Shown here one piece after another: positions 49,019 to 60,831 of a DNA stretch of 64,000 nt. Under the pieces are notes generated by a model. It did no database searches. It saw only the letters and a program-made list of their open reading frames with translations, and was not told where the DNA came from. The first letter of the stretch is position 1; every line of letters begins with the position of its first letter. The stretch is taken from the NCBI GenBank assembly GCA_036245805.1, contig BTRK01000001.1:32932758-32996757 (forward strand), written 5' to 3'. The stretch is from Pristionchus mayeri (taxonomy: Eukaryota; Nematoda; Chromadorea; Rhabditida; Neodiplogasteridae). A program made the translations under genes and the position numbers.

Positions 49019-49817
49019 AAATACTGAAAATACAAGAGTCGTTCGCAAATACATGTGATAAATCATTCAATTATTGCTTTGCCGGAATTACTTTTCTGGG
49101 TTCGAAAAGGGTTCCAAAAAGGTACCATTGTTCCGAAGAAGGGTTCCAAAATGGACTTCTCTGAAACTTCCAAAATGGAGGTTCCATAACGTGCCTTCAC
49201 CGATTAGACGAATGACGAATTCTCGCATCGCATTCAGGGAAGGGAGAGAGAGGAGAAGGCAAGCATCATAGAAGGACAAGGACAATGAATCGAATAAATG
49301 AAGTAAATTTGAAGTTCATATACTTTTGAAATGATGCAAATAGCGGGATGATGGGGGAGGAGAAGTGAATGCGCTCGTCCATAACGAACTAGCTAGTAAT
49401 CGTCTGACTCTCTGACCGGCGAGAGAGCGTGCAAACTGAAGAGAGTCAGATCATTGCTCGACCTAGCCTATTACATGAGGGGGCTAGACAAAATCTTACA
49501 TACTTGACATAAAAGATGTGGCTACGAGAGGGTATTTGCAAATATTCATATATGCAACGATGGAAAACATAGTTGTAAGCAGTGATGCCAAATAGGCGCC
49601 CGCTCTCCTCGTTTCACACGCTGTCTCGCCGGTCAGACAGGGCGAGAGAGCGTGTGAAACGAGGAGAGCGCGCGCAGATTTGGCATCACAAGTTGTTAGT
49701 GAACAAGAGAGAGAGGCGATACATTTCACAATGTTGCGCATTTCTCAATGAATGATTTATCGTTGATGATTGCGAATGATTTTTGTGTATTTATCTTTTA
49801 GTTCTCATTTGAAGAAT
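49019..49817. other. Spacer between the 3' ends of convergent genes B and A'
   Basis: Gene B ends at 49018 on the plus strand and A' ends at about 49818 on the minus strand. The spacer holds GA-rich sequence and the MITE at 49580-49691. No gene was seen. Confidence 0.6.
49580..49691. mobile_element. hAT-like MITE, copy 2
   Basis: A 112-bp near-perfect foldback starting CAGTGATGCCAAAT and ending ATTTGGCATCACAA. It is flanked by GTTGTAAG and GTTGTTAG, an 8-bp duplication with one mismatch. CAGTG-like ends and an 8-bp target duplication suit the hAT group. The core is shared with 5687-5794. Confidence 0.7.
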
Positions 49818-51697
49818 TCAGCCTCTCTAAAAAAGGATTTTCTTCAATACGTGTAAGTCGACATACCGTCAAGATTCGAATAATGAAGCTTCCGGTCACT
49901 ATGATAGTGACTGCAATTGATGCGAGAGAGACGACGAGAGGAATAATTGAATTTCGGGTTTCCTCCTCGACTTTATCATCTGAATTATGTATTTATTTAT
50001 TGTGTTTTAAATTTACAAAATATCATAAAATAACGATGAAATTCACTAACTCTCGCAGTAGATATTCGCTCCCTTTCCAATCTCCACTTCGCTCTTTCCC
50101 TCTATCGTCCAGCGACTATTTACATCGTTGCACACCAGATGATCGATAGTTTCATTTACTCGGGTTCCATTAGCATGAGTGACTCTGAATAAAACCAGTT
50201 TGTGATCAAAATTAGGAAAATACAGTACTTCAGAGTAGACTCGACCGGACACCGAATCCCAGCTCTCGTAATCAAATCCTTGCGTCCTTCTTTTGAGGGG
50301 CATTCGGTTTTGGGCGGTGCCGATATTTTACAGTTGTCTGAAAGAAATAAGATCAGTTTGGTAGGTCATACAACCAACTTACAGTTCTTAGCGAACTCAG
50401 CGTGGTCTATCTCTAAATCAATATTGTCTTTCCTTATAAACCATGCAGCAGAATTGTTGCGAATCTTGCTGGGACCACAGAAAGTTTTACCCGTATAGTA
50501 ATACGTTTTATTGAGCAGCCAATTGTCGTTTAGACACTAAATGCATTTCAAATTTCTGAGATTTGGCAATTTAAATAAATGTTTTTTTACCTCCAGTGAC
50601 ACTTGCATGGTGTCATGATTTTGTGTAAATGTTGGCAGATGAGAATTTTTGTATTTCAATTGTTCACACATTAGCTCAACTGCAAAAATATTAACATTGT
50701 TCACTTGCAAAATTAAAGTTTTTGCCTTTGGCGCCGCAAAAAAAAAAAAAAAAAAAAAAACTTCGAACTCAGTATCACTCGAAATATCCTTCTTATTTCC
50801 ATCCATCTTTTCTATTTCATAAACCCATGTTTCTACTTTCTTATTATCTATAGTTTCCTCTCGCACTCGACTGCTTTAACTTTTCTCGGAATCGTTCCTG
50901 GACTTAGCTCAGCACTTAAATTGTATATATACAAATGAAAATAATGTTAGGGCTTACTATAAATCAGACTTTGCATGAACAGCCGAGCACCGACTTTTGG
51001 ATGAGAGTACATCGTTGACCTGGCAAGTGGTTTGTACATATTCTAAGCCAGAGTTTAGTTAACCTTCAGTTTAATTATTTTTCCATCATTGAAGGCCTCA
51101 TTTTTGAATATGCGCCGAAAGGGATTACGGAGTTTTTCAGCGAACTAAATGATTTTTTATGAAATTTAATTATCGAAACTCTTCACCCCTTCAAATGGCC
51201 CAGTTGTCCCAATTGATTCGGTCTCTAATTGCGATGCCGTCACAAATGACAATCGAATTGTGCCTCCCCTAATAGAAATTTGCAAGCAAAACAAATATTG
51301 CTTGATTTTTCGAAAGAACTATTTTCAATTCGAATTTGCAAGAGTATTCTAACAGGATTCGCATTATTGACGAGAACTTCACAGTACGCGAAATCTGGCG
51401 TCAGATGAGAATTCCAAGTTTGGTTGGGAACTGAAACAATATGTTTTTAAATTTCGTCTTTATACGATCAATAACAGCAAACAAAAATAGAAAATGTGAA
51501 ACTCACCTACACCCAGTTCATCCTTTGCCCATATCTGCACAGTCTCATTACTGTTTTCGGGGCAAAAACATCCCAGCATTTTGTCATAATTTTTTCCAAT
51601 TTCTTTATTGCCATGGTGGAGGAAAATTCCGCGTCGAATGTCGATTTTCTTATTTATGATTAATATTTTGACCATCCATTCAGAAGGAGATAATGGT
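49818..51697 (-). pseudogene. Gene A' 3' part: inverted copy of the gene A 3' end
   Basis: On the minus strand this region parallels gene A from 11171 to 13077, exon by exon. An R-G-I-F exon lies at 51507-51697, then the short Cys exons, the Cys-rich region, the transmembrane exon (about 49975-49870) and the terminal R-G-stop near 49818. Here the stretch C-G-P-S-K-I-R-N-N is in frame where gene A is shifted. A T23 run (plus-strand A23 at 50738-50760) replaces the end of the F-E-V-F-C exon and removes a cysteine codon, and the splice donor there is GC instead of GT. The 5' continuation lies beyond the transposons at 63708-64000. It is probably a pseudogene. Confidence 0.8.
50738..50760. repeat. 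A23 homopolymer inside an A' exon
   Basis: In gene A the matching place reads GAAGTTTTCTGCGGCGCC (12119-12136). In A' the T run on the coding strand has grown to 23, giving a run of Phe codons and loss of the Cys codon. Confidence 0.9.
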
Positions 51698-51832
51698 CTG
51701 AAAATTATATTCAAGTACATTTCGAAAATTATATTAGGTTGGTCATAAAGTTTTGCTCGATTTCGGACCCCAAATTTGAGCTCGTACATTCTGTGTGTCT
51801 CAAATCGCCTCCTGTTGTCCTCATAATATTAT

Positions 51833-52077
51833 TACCTATATATAAAGCGCTGTGTGCGTCTGTACGTCCGTTCGGATTGCGAAATAGGGTGATTGCGAAA
51901 TCGGGGGGGGAGGTACTGATGAAGACTTCGAACCATTACCGTATACCAATCAATAATTAGCATTGGGTCAACTACCGCATACCAATCGATAATTAGCCAT
52001 GGGTCAACCATTATTCCGTGGGTCAGATTTATGATTTAAATTTTTGAAATTCGCTAGGACGGGGCCAGACTGGCTAG
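51833..52077. mobile_element. Small insertion in element 2, possibly Helitron-like
   Basis: Element 1 is continuous where this 245-bp segment interrupts element 2 (around TTATATAGGGACATG). It begins near TATATAAAGCGCTG and ends with the mini-hairpin GCCAGACTGGC followed by TAGT. An A/T insertion context and a hairpin near a CTAG end are Helitron traits, but the hairpin lies closer to the end than usual. The type is uncertain. Confidence 0.35.
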
Positions 52078-52847
52078 TATTATATAGGGACATGTTCAAA
52101 GTTTACAACATTAGGGTTATAGTGGTGCAAGGCTGTCTAATATGGGAGAAATTGAGGTAAGTGTAACGGTGAAGTTTTCAGAAAAATTAAGATGTTCTTT
52201 AAAATAATGGAACTTCATGGAGAAATTTTTGAGAGGAAGCTCACTAAGTATATTAAGAAGCCCGAGGAGTGCTCTCCCTAGTAGCAAAAACAGAGAGCTG
52301 CTGAATTCATTATTTCCTTCGTACGTGCGGATTAATCCGGACTCAATAGAAAAATCAAAATTTACTTGACCAAATGTCCTGTTTCGGGGATTGACGAGGC
52401 TGACAGCAACCTAAGGGCGCTGTTATCACCACCTACTGGACTTTCAATTTTGTCGAAATTTTAGAACCATCTTGACTTTTTATCTAAAAAAGTGAAATTT
52501 TTTGACAAACTGTTTTCCGACGGAAATTGCGAAAAACCTGATAATGAGGTATTTCAAGCACGGCCTGCCCTAGAAAAAGCAGCGATCTCTAAAATCTTTC
52601 CAATTAGTGAGTGGTAGGGTAAGAGTTGTTCATTAATTTGCGCATGAAATTACTGCTCTCAAAACGACAGGACAGTCGAAAAAATGCCAAAAGTATGCAT
52701 TTCGACATTCAAAATTGGGTTACTAAAAGCTGAAGAGCCCTGTTCCTGAATTAAGAGCTGCATCCTCTCTCAAATATAAGTATGACATATACTGCTAAGG
52801 TAGTTTACATTCGTGAATAATTGAAATCGCGAGTCCCATCGGTATAG

Positions 52848-53594
52848 CACGCGTGTCGCGTAAGATTCGAATAAACGGTGGTACATTCAAAAAAGTCGAA
52901 TATTAGCTATGCTCATTTTCGGGTAGCCCATATGGTCCCTCAACAGAATATAGAAGGTTTGTTCCATATCTCTATCCTCGACGATGTGGGACGCCTTCAA
53001 AGTCGACGTCGTCCAAAAATTGCCATTTTTGGAGCCTCATTGCTCGGTCCACAGAGGGTCTGGTGACTCGAGTTAAAAACCATTCTGCGCAAAATTTCAT
53101 GGAGAATAAGCTGGTAGCAACTAAACAGTGATAAGGTTATTCACAATTTTGTGTATCGATTCAAATTATTGATTTTCACCACAATTCGATAACATATATT
53201 TTTTGGCTCAATCGATAGAGCTCGAAAAGACGAATCAAATGGTATGCTGAATGCCTAGGTAAATCGTGTACTAAAGGTGTCGAAATCGCGAAATTAGATT
53301 CTCATTTACCCCCGTTTGAGGCTGTCTGACCCTCTGGCAGTCATCCTCGACTTTTGATCTACCTTCCCTTCTCGCCAGTGCGATCGATTTCCTTTCTGTT
53401 TTCGCTGAGATTATGTGTATTTGACATTTTATAAATGAAATCTCAGTCGAACTCGGTTTATATGAACAATGAATATTTAATAATCGATAATAATTTACAT
53501 AATTCGATTCAGATATGTGTTCACAGCCAAATCTCTGCACTCTCTTCCACAAATACTCGTCCTATGAAATCTTCCTCATGTTCTACCACAATCG
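52848..53594. repeat. Left terminal inverted repeat of the 8.7 kb transposon
   Basis: It pairs with 60832-61586. Both copies contain a mirrored 93-codon frame (minus strand 53271-53552, plus strand 60874-61155). The frame appears in each copy only because the repeat is conserved. I see no domain in it. Confidence 0.9.
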
Positions 53595-54526
53595 CATGAT
53601 CTTCTTCTTGTCGCCATGCTCGAAAACTTCGAAAAATTATCTAGATGCACTGCATTCTTGCCTCTATAACATGCAACATTGATGTCTCATGCCTACGAAG
53701 AGTGACGACGGTGAGCACATTTTTTGTGCGACATTTTTGTCGTATTAGCTCGAATAGCCAACGGACTCTACGTACATATTGCATTTCATATTTCATTGTT
53801 TCAACGAATTGGTATACATTTGAATATTCATAGCGTGAACATTAAAGATCTGACCCAACAATAATTCCCTTGCCATTTATCGTGTGCGTCACTATCATAT
53901 TTCCCGTTGACCTCTCTCTCCTCATCCTTCTTCTTATCATACCCCTGGCCTCGCACCAACCCAGATGATTCTTTTCATAACCTATCTGGTCTCTCGCCTT
54001 TCACTTCCCTCGCAGTTGTCGTGACTAATTGCTTTATTTCTCTTTACATTACTTATGCGCCATGTGTATTGTGAAACTCACTCTTGGCCTAATCAGTTCC
54101 CTCGTTTCTTCATTAGGCGCATGCCCGCTGATTTTATTTTGTGATGATTGTTTGCTATGTCGATTTCGATATTAATCGCCGCCTTTAGTCACTGTCATCG
54201 TTCAAATCCTAATCCTAATCCTTCAACATCCTTTACATTCTTTAAATATCCGTTCCATATCGCCCCTTGCGTCTGTTCATGACTATTTCCGCCCCAGTTC
54301 AGTTGCCCAACCGTTATCATGTTATGCCCACTCTCCAAGTGTATCTGTAGTAGCAATAAATTTGTGTGATTGGCATATATTACATTCATAGATTGCGAGA
54401 TATTCAGATAGATCAGCCCATCTGCATCGTTTAAATTGTTCCGTACGCGCTTCTTTATTAAAATGCTTAGTCCGGATTTGTATTTGTCAATTCCCAATTA
54501 GTGTTTTTTTACAGATTTCTCCAACA
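53595..54526. other. Interior of the 8.7 kb transposon before the Gag-like exon
   Basis: No domain was recognised. A T-rich tract ending TTTTTTTACAG at about 54505-54515 looks like a splice acceptor just upstream of the ATG at 54527. A short 5' exon may lie in this stretch or in the left repeat. Confidence 0.45.
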
Positions 54527-56454
54527 ATGGGAAAATGTCATAGCAGTAATCGAGACATTTCTATTTCGAACATTCCGACTGGACCATCGAATGAGGAAAA
54601 AATGATTGAATTACAAGTCATCCAGTACCTGCGCGGTTTACCCAAGTTCGATCGCAACGATCAAGACTTTAAATCATTCGCTGATCAGTTCATTGATGCA
54701 GTCAAATGTACGGGAATTCAACTAGAAGCTAGGAAGGCGAAGATTATTTTCGGAAGTCTGTTCGAGAACATTGAGCGCACTCTCTATGACACCATTCCCA
54801 ATGAACTCAAAACCAACGATAATTGGGACGAGTATCTGAACGCACTCCATCATATATTTCACACGCCTACGGATATATTAGGTTGAACAGAAAGTCTTTA
54901 TAAACTTTTTATTTCCCTTCTTCTGACAATAAAGCGCAAAAGCGAAATCAAACGTATTCACCATTGTTATCTACGACAAATCTCCAACGTTCAGGCAACT
55001 TATGGATTCCCTCCTTATAGAACCCATCTCGGCGCGAATCAAAATATTGCTTGAGTGCGGCCTCGATCGCCCCACGGGAAGTGAAGGATCTCTTATCGAG
55101 ATGACGAGTCAGATCCGAGAACAACCAATAATCCGAAGGGGCCAAGTCAGGAGAATACGGTGTATGAGGGAGAACCATCCAGCCATATTTGGACAGCTCA
55201 TGCTTGACCTGCCGTGCAACATGTGGTCGGGCGTTATCGTGTTGATTGTACACTTTCTTGCCGTTCAGGGCAGATTATGCGAATTTCTTCTTGAGATTCC
55301 GTAGTTGTTTAGTGTAGACATATCCAGTAATAATCCGCTTCTCGGGTAGGAGCTCCCAGTAAATCGGGCCATCCACTCCCCACCAGGCAGAGAGCAAGAT
55401 TTTCATAGGGTAAAGGTCAGGCTTTGCGACGCCCTGTGGGGTCTCATTGGCATCCACCCACTGTGCCCTCCTATGGTAATTCTCATAGCAGGCCCACTTC
55501 TCGACCCCTGTTATGAGACGGTCCAACCATCGATCTCCAGCGTGAAAAGTGAGTAGAGAAAGGGAATCGTCGACACGGTGGTCAAATTGGCCTTGGGTCA
55601 ATTTGTGGGGTATTAAACGGCCTAGCTTCTTCTTCTTGCCAATGGAGACCAATCATTTTACGATGGTGCTTTGCGATACCCCAAGTGTGGCTGCCATGTC
55701 GCGGGTATTTGGAAAAGATCCAATTCCACTACGATCCGTAGCGCATCCAAATCCAGCTCGGGTGGCCTCCCAGACCGGTCACGATCATCCATGGAAAAGT
55801 CCCCCTTCTCGAAGCGTTGGTACCAATTGCGTATGGTCTGGTAGTGAGGGACATATGACTCGTAGACTTCAGCCAACTGACGTTCCGATTCCTTCATTGT
55901 AGTGTGAGAGAGGAATAAGAATAACAGAACGTTGCGGATGTGCAAGGCCGTGGGAACAAACATCGTGGTCTTACTAGTGGCAGAATGAAAAGAGTGGAAT
56001 GGGAGGTTGCTGACCACATAGTCCCTTTGTCATGTGTTATTCACTAGAGGCGAGGGAACACCAAAGGTCTCCTGCACTGAGCAGTGATCGAGCAAAACAG
56101 TTTATAAAGACTTTCTGTTCAACCTAATATATCGAGCGATTCAAGAGTTCGTCGGACTGAGACAGGGAGACGATGAAGATGTTCTCAAATTCTTCGCTCG
56201 TGTGGAGAATGCATCTCTATTTGCATATCCCTTTAATCCTGAAGTTCGAAACACCTCTTGCTTGGATGTATTCCTTCGTGGACTGAAAAGGTCTATCCAA
56301 AGGAATGTTCGACATAGCATGGCGTCAAAGCCGGAATGTTTTGTGAAGGCGTTATCAGTGGCACAGGCAGCCGAAGCTGCTGATGATGAAATGAAGAAGG
56401 CTGACATGCACAATCCATGCGATGATAATTTGATCGGATTAGTCAATATGCTAA
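54527..56454 (+). CDS. Gag-like exon of the 8.7 kb transposon, split by a mariner
   Basis: ATG at 54527 follows a good acceptor. The encoded protein has the layout of retroelement Gag capsid domains: an F-K-S-F-A-D-Q-F segment, then W-D-E-Y-L-N-A-L, then a G-L-R-Q-G-D-D-E-D-V-L-K-F-F block and L-R-G-L with alternating helices. Mariner element 3 (54878-56127) cuts it after T-D-I. Keeping one TA, the frame resumes with R-A-I-Q-E-F. It ends at a CTAA/GTGAGT donor near 56454, so it may be spliced to downstream exons. No protease, reverse transcriptase or integrase of a Gag-Pol element was found beside it. Confidence 0.7.
54878..56127 (-). mobile_element. Mariner element 3 inside the Gag-like exon
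   Basis: A 1,250-bp element with perfect-looking inverted ends TTAGGTTGAACAGAAAGTCT, flanked by TA (54876-54877 and 56128-56129). It carries a recognisable mariner transposase on the minus strand. It is the youngest layer of the nest at this site: gene A' contains element 2, which contains the 8.7 kb transposon, which contains element 3. Confidence 0.95.
54948..55963 (-). pseudogene. Mariner transposase of element 3, frameshifted
   Basis: Three consecutive minus-strand frames add up to a full-length mariner transposase (about 325-340 residues). The N-terminal helix-turn-helix region ends in W-Y-Q-R-F-E-K-G-D-F and G-R-P-P-E-L (frame ending at 55658). The middle region has the L-T-Q-G-Q motif and W-W-G-V-D-G with the first catalytic Asp (55275-55652). 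The last third has H-D-N-A-R-P-H and Y-S-P-D-L-A-P-S-D-Y-W-L-F, the second and third Asp of the D,D34D triad (54948-55253). Two frameshifts, near 55655 and 55265, break it. The catalytic motifs remain. Confidence 0.93.
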
Positions 56455-57155
56455 GTGAGTGAGATTTTCTCATTATTTCCAAAATGGCAGGAAAAAAACA
56501 TTGCCATCAATCTGTAAATTTAAAGATTATTGGAGCGCAGGAATCAATTTTCATTCGAAATATGTGAGCGCTTAAAAGTATGTTTAAGCAATCGCCGCTC
56601 CTGTTGTCTGCTATTATCACGAGAGCATTCGAGGAGAGAAGGAGACAAACCAGCGCCTGAAGCCTTTTGATTTGGGAGAGACGCTATGCAGTGGAGCGTG
56701 AGTATTTGATAATGTATTAAACTTGACTTTACAAGGAGATTGTACAACATCACCTTTGAAGGAAACTGGCAGTTTCTTGTTATATTTCCGAATTGAACTC
56801 TGGTCTCCCTCTACGGTTGTGATTCTGTGCTAGATCTGCTCAATATCCGAGCAAACGGAGAAAGAGTGGATGGGAGTAATGAGGTATCAAAGACATTATT
56901 TTCGTGCATTATATTTCTATTATTTTCAAGGCCGAATTAAATTCAAGAATTATTTGTGATGGTCATTTCAAATCACTAGTGACGGAGTGGGAGGAGAGTA
57001 CCAATGCGGTGCGTCCTCGTGCACGCGATTCGGGCTCTGTTATGGGGCTCTGTTATGCCCTCTTCCTCACAAACAACACGTGAATGCCCACCAATATCGA
57101 GTAGTCCACAAGGCAAGTCAACATTGATGTGCATTTTTAAATTATCTCTTAGGAA
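56455..57155. other. Interior of the 8.7 kb transposon between the Gag-like exon and the transposase
   Basis: No domain was found. It ends with the acceptor TTATCTCTTAG at about 57142-57152. Small exons linking the two coding parts could be hidden here. Confidence 0.4.
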
Positions 57156-60100
57156 ATGTGCCTCCAATGTATCGTAAAAGAAGGAATACTTTTGCCTCCT
57201 GGTACTACTATTTGTTCAAATCATCATACAAGTATGAAGAAGGGAAATAGCATCAAAAAAAGGACAACCGACACGGTATCAGCAATTAAGTGTCCATTAA
57301 TAATATATTATTCAGGATTACGACCCCGCAGAAGCCTTAGCAGGATATCATTCGCATCCAATCGAGGGAAATGATACGCTTGGCGATTCTGAAATGACTG
57401 ATGATATATCCCGTCCACACGCTCCTGAGCATTCCCAATCGCATTTGAATAGAAAGTATAAGCCGGAGGTAGGCTCCGATTTTTTTGCGTCGTAATGTCT
57501 TGCCTCAGGTAATTGATGCAGTGAAGCTACTTGCTCGCGCGCTTTATGGGGATCGACTGCTGACTAGAGGCTTGTGAGAAAACACTGGTCCAGAGGCGCA
57601 ACGAAAGAAGGTACAATAGAAAATCAGATAGATCTCAGGTGTTGTGTTACAGGTGTATCTAGCACGACGAATGGCCCGTGCTGCGTGTCATGTCATAACT
57701 CCTGATGGAGAGAATCAGTTGTTTGCACGAGCCATTGCGCAGGTTTCATTCACCTGCTTTCTGAAGCAATTGAATTTATAGGATCGTGATAACGAGGACG
57801 ACGAACTGGCAGATCGAATCTTCTCGACGATCGATGAAAGATTCGCAGAAGCCTCTTCCAGACAAGAGAAAGTGGAAGTTCTTTCGCTTGTGGTCGATCT
57901 AGGACTCACATTGAAGGAGGTTGTGCTCGTCCAGTACTCGCCAATTTATAAATGCCCTTTCTCAGATGATCAGATGCATCCCCTCAGCAAGTCTGTATTA
58001 TCTCAATCAAGCGAAAATTTATAAGAGGGGAGGTCTTGATTTCGAAAAGAAGTACAAAAGGGAAGCATTCGATAAATTCAAGTCGGATCGATTCACCGAA
58101 TTTCTCGCTCGGTAAAAAAAATAATACACTATTTTTTTCATTTAATAATTAACAGATCGAATTCTCTCGTTTCACTCGCTTGGGGAGATACTCTGGCAAC
58201 ACGATCTGATGGCTCGAAAACTCCGATCGCAGCTGTTGCACTGAAGTTTTCGTTCGCTCGAATTCATCGAATGTATCTGAGAGATCTCGAGGTTCTTTCT
58301 TTTCTAATTTGGAATGAAATACTACACATCATCAGTCCACGGATGAGATGCATTTGAAATTGGGAAGAGGGAGTACTACAATGATGCTCAAGGTACTCGC
58401 TAAACGGAAAAACGAACGAATGAGTTGCGTCGACGAATTCGCTGTGGAAGCTTACTCGGTTAGCAAGAATTATCAATTGTAAATTATATATTTATTCAAG
58501 GCCTGGAAACAGCTTACGGCAGTAGTGGAGGAACTGCAAGAGATTCATGGATTCATAGGAGATGGTGAAGAGAGAGCTCTCAAAAGGTGGATTCGCATCA
58601 GCCGATCGCATCTCGAAGGTGAAGTCATTCAACAATGCTCATTTCAACTTTCATTGTCAGGGGATTTTCTATCTGAAGTGTGCGAATCATCGAATGTACC
58701 CCAGCACTGTGCCAATTTCGCCCTCTCCGACCCTAGCAACAAATGTTTTGCAGTCTCCTGCGATCATGATCACGATGGCGAATGCATCAACTGCGACCAG
58801 GTATGATAATGTATATAGTATTAACATCATACTCTTCCCAGTTGGATTTATTACTATCTAATCTCCGTTCAATGACGTATCGATTTTCCGAAGAAGCGAA
58901 TGATGAGAAATCAGATGTAATGCACCGAATTCGTCGTCTGCATGAGATCGTCGTCTTCTGTTGCATTCAGATTCGAATCTATGAAGCTCATCTTCTCAGG
59001 TATTCGAATGTATTATTCATTTTTAATAATTGTTTTTAATTTTTAGAACAGCACTTTCTAATAATGGGCGAGCACGAATCCAGGAAGGTCTGCAGAACGG
59101 GCATGCCCTAATGACTCTGGATTTTGGAATGAAGATACAACCTCTAAAATCGATGTGGGCGTAATATTTTGGGTGCCTTTAATATTATTTTCATAGTGAG
59201 GGGCAAAGTGACTGGTTCGCAAAGAAGGGAATCACAATTCATGGTGTGCACGTCCTTGCTATGATAGATGGAGAACTCGTCGATCATCTCTTCATCCACA
59301 CATTGGACGATGCCAAGCAGGTTAGGAGGCTGTATCACATTTTGCAATTTGGAAAACGCAGGATGGAGCGCTAATCTACTCCATCGTTAAACATGTTCTC
59401 GGAATTCTGAAAACGGAAAATATCCATACACTGACGATGAGGTCAGATAACGCGGGTGAGTGATCTTTTAAATTGAATTATCCTTCAGTTAATATCAGGC
59501 TCCTACAAGAATAGCGCTCTCATTTCCTCTCTATTCCACCTCTCATCTCCCGAGATGAAGATTCTCGGATATCACTTTTCTGAGAGTCAAGCTGGCAAAG
59601 TAAGATAAATATTTTGGGTATTTTGATCAGTTTATTCAGGGGCCCGTCGATCGAGGATTCTCCCACTGTAAGCGAAAGTTCAACGGGTGGACGACAGCGA
59701 CGAATAATATCGTCAATGCTCGCAACATCCTGGAGGCTCTCTCGGTGGAAGGAGAGACAGTGAGAGTAAGCTTAATCATTTATTTTCCGCGGAAGTAGAC
59801 ACGACTCCAGGGTGTTTCCGCCTCCCTGTGCACATTCTCTGACGAGTCGGAGAAAAAAACCAATGCCTTCCCCGGGATTCAACAGCTGTACTCTTTCGAC
59901 TACGAGGTATTTTAGGAATTCGCTCGTTCGTTTTACAACTATTCTTTGAGGACCAGGGAGTGCGATCTCGTCGGCAGTTTGGAATCGGAGATGGACAGTT
60001 GACGAAGAAGGAGTCACTGTCAAAATTTAACTGCGAGTTGGAAGTAGTCGACAAAGGTGGAGAATCGAGTGACAAGCCCTTCTGGAATTCTCTAGAATCA

Positions 60101-60770
60101 AGAGAAAAGAGGAAGCACGCTGATGAGGAAGACGAAGATACAATCCATGAATCTGTAATTTCAAACGTACAAATTTTATATCAGTAAATATATCAGGAGA
60201 TGTTCAACTGCTCGACTCCAGGATGCACGAAATCGTATCTGACAACAAGATGGCTCATCGAGCACGAAATCAAGGGATATCACATATTCGAAGTGAAGAA
60301 ACAGTCGATGACGGATCGGACCATCGATAAGTTTAACGAACTGATCGAGACGAGAGAGGCAGCCAGGATCGCAGTGACAGAGCAAGTAGAAACAGTGGAT
60401 AATGGTGGACCGAAATACGGTATGTTTCAGGGCGATTATGATTTCTCTAATATTTCAAAATGGTATTTAGAGCACAGCAGAGGATCGGCACTGAAATGTT
60501 CTTCCGCCACACGAGGAATCGACAAGAAGGCAAAGGAAGTTGCCGAGAAGTACTTCCAGGATCAGAGGGCGCTCGTTCCACCGAGACGGGCAGATGCATC
60601 TTTCATGAGGAAGCAGCTAGAGGAAGCGAAGGTTCCTTCGGATCGTACCGGACAGAGCTATCTCCTAGAATTCGAGAAGATTCCCAGTGAGAAGCAGCTC
60701 ACCGCCTTCTTCTCGCGATTGGAGAGGAAGAGAGTTGCAAGTGAGATTAATTATTTTTAAAAATGCATTA
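57156..60770 (+). CDS. Multi-exon D-D-E/D transposase-like gene of the 8.7 kb transposon
   Basis: About 17 exons. N-terminal zinc-like motif C-L-Q-C...C-S-N-H-H at 57156-57275. Further exons start near 57316, 57509, 57652, 57782 and 58160. The exon at 58504-58800 contains C-A-N-F-A-L-S-D-P and C-D-H-D-H-D-G-E-C-I-N-C. The catalytic-like core follows: L-D-F-G-M-K (59047), Q-S-D-W-F-A-K-K-G-I (59194), R-S-D-N-A-G (to about 59455) and S-E-S-Q-A-G-K-G-P-V-D-R (59500-59660). A G-I-G-D-G exon begins near 59950. A C2H2 finger (C-S-T-P-G-C, then H-E-I-K-G-Y-H) starts at 60197, and F-F-S-R near 60715 marks the end. Motif order matches unclassified proteins I know from cnidarians and other invertebrates. 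A TGA (57575-57577) and a frame change near 57900-57960 suggest decay. Confidence 0.75.
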
Positions 60771-60831
60771 CTTTATGTCAGATCCAAAGGGAAGTGCTGC
60801 GAAGAAGACAATGAAGAAGAAGATGATGATG

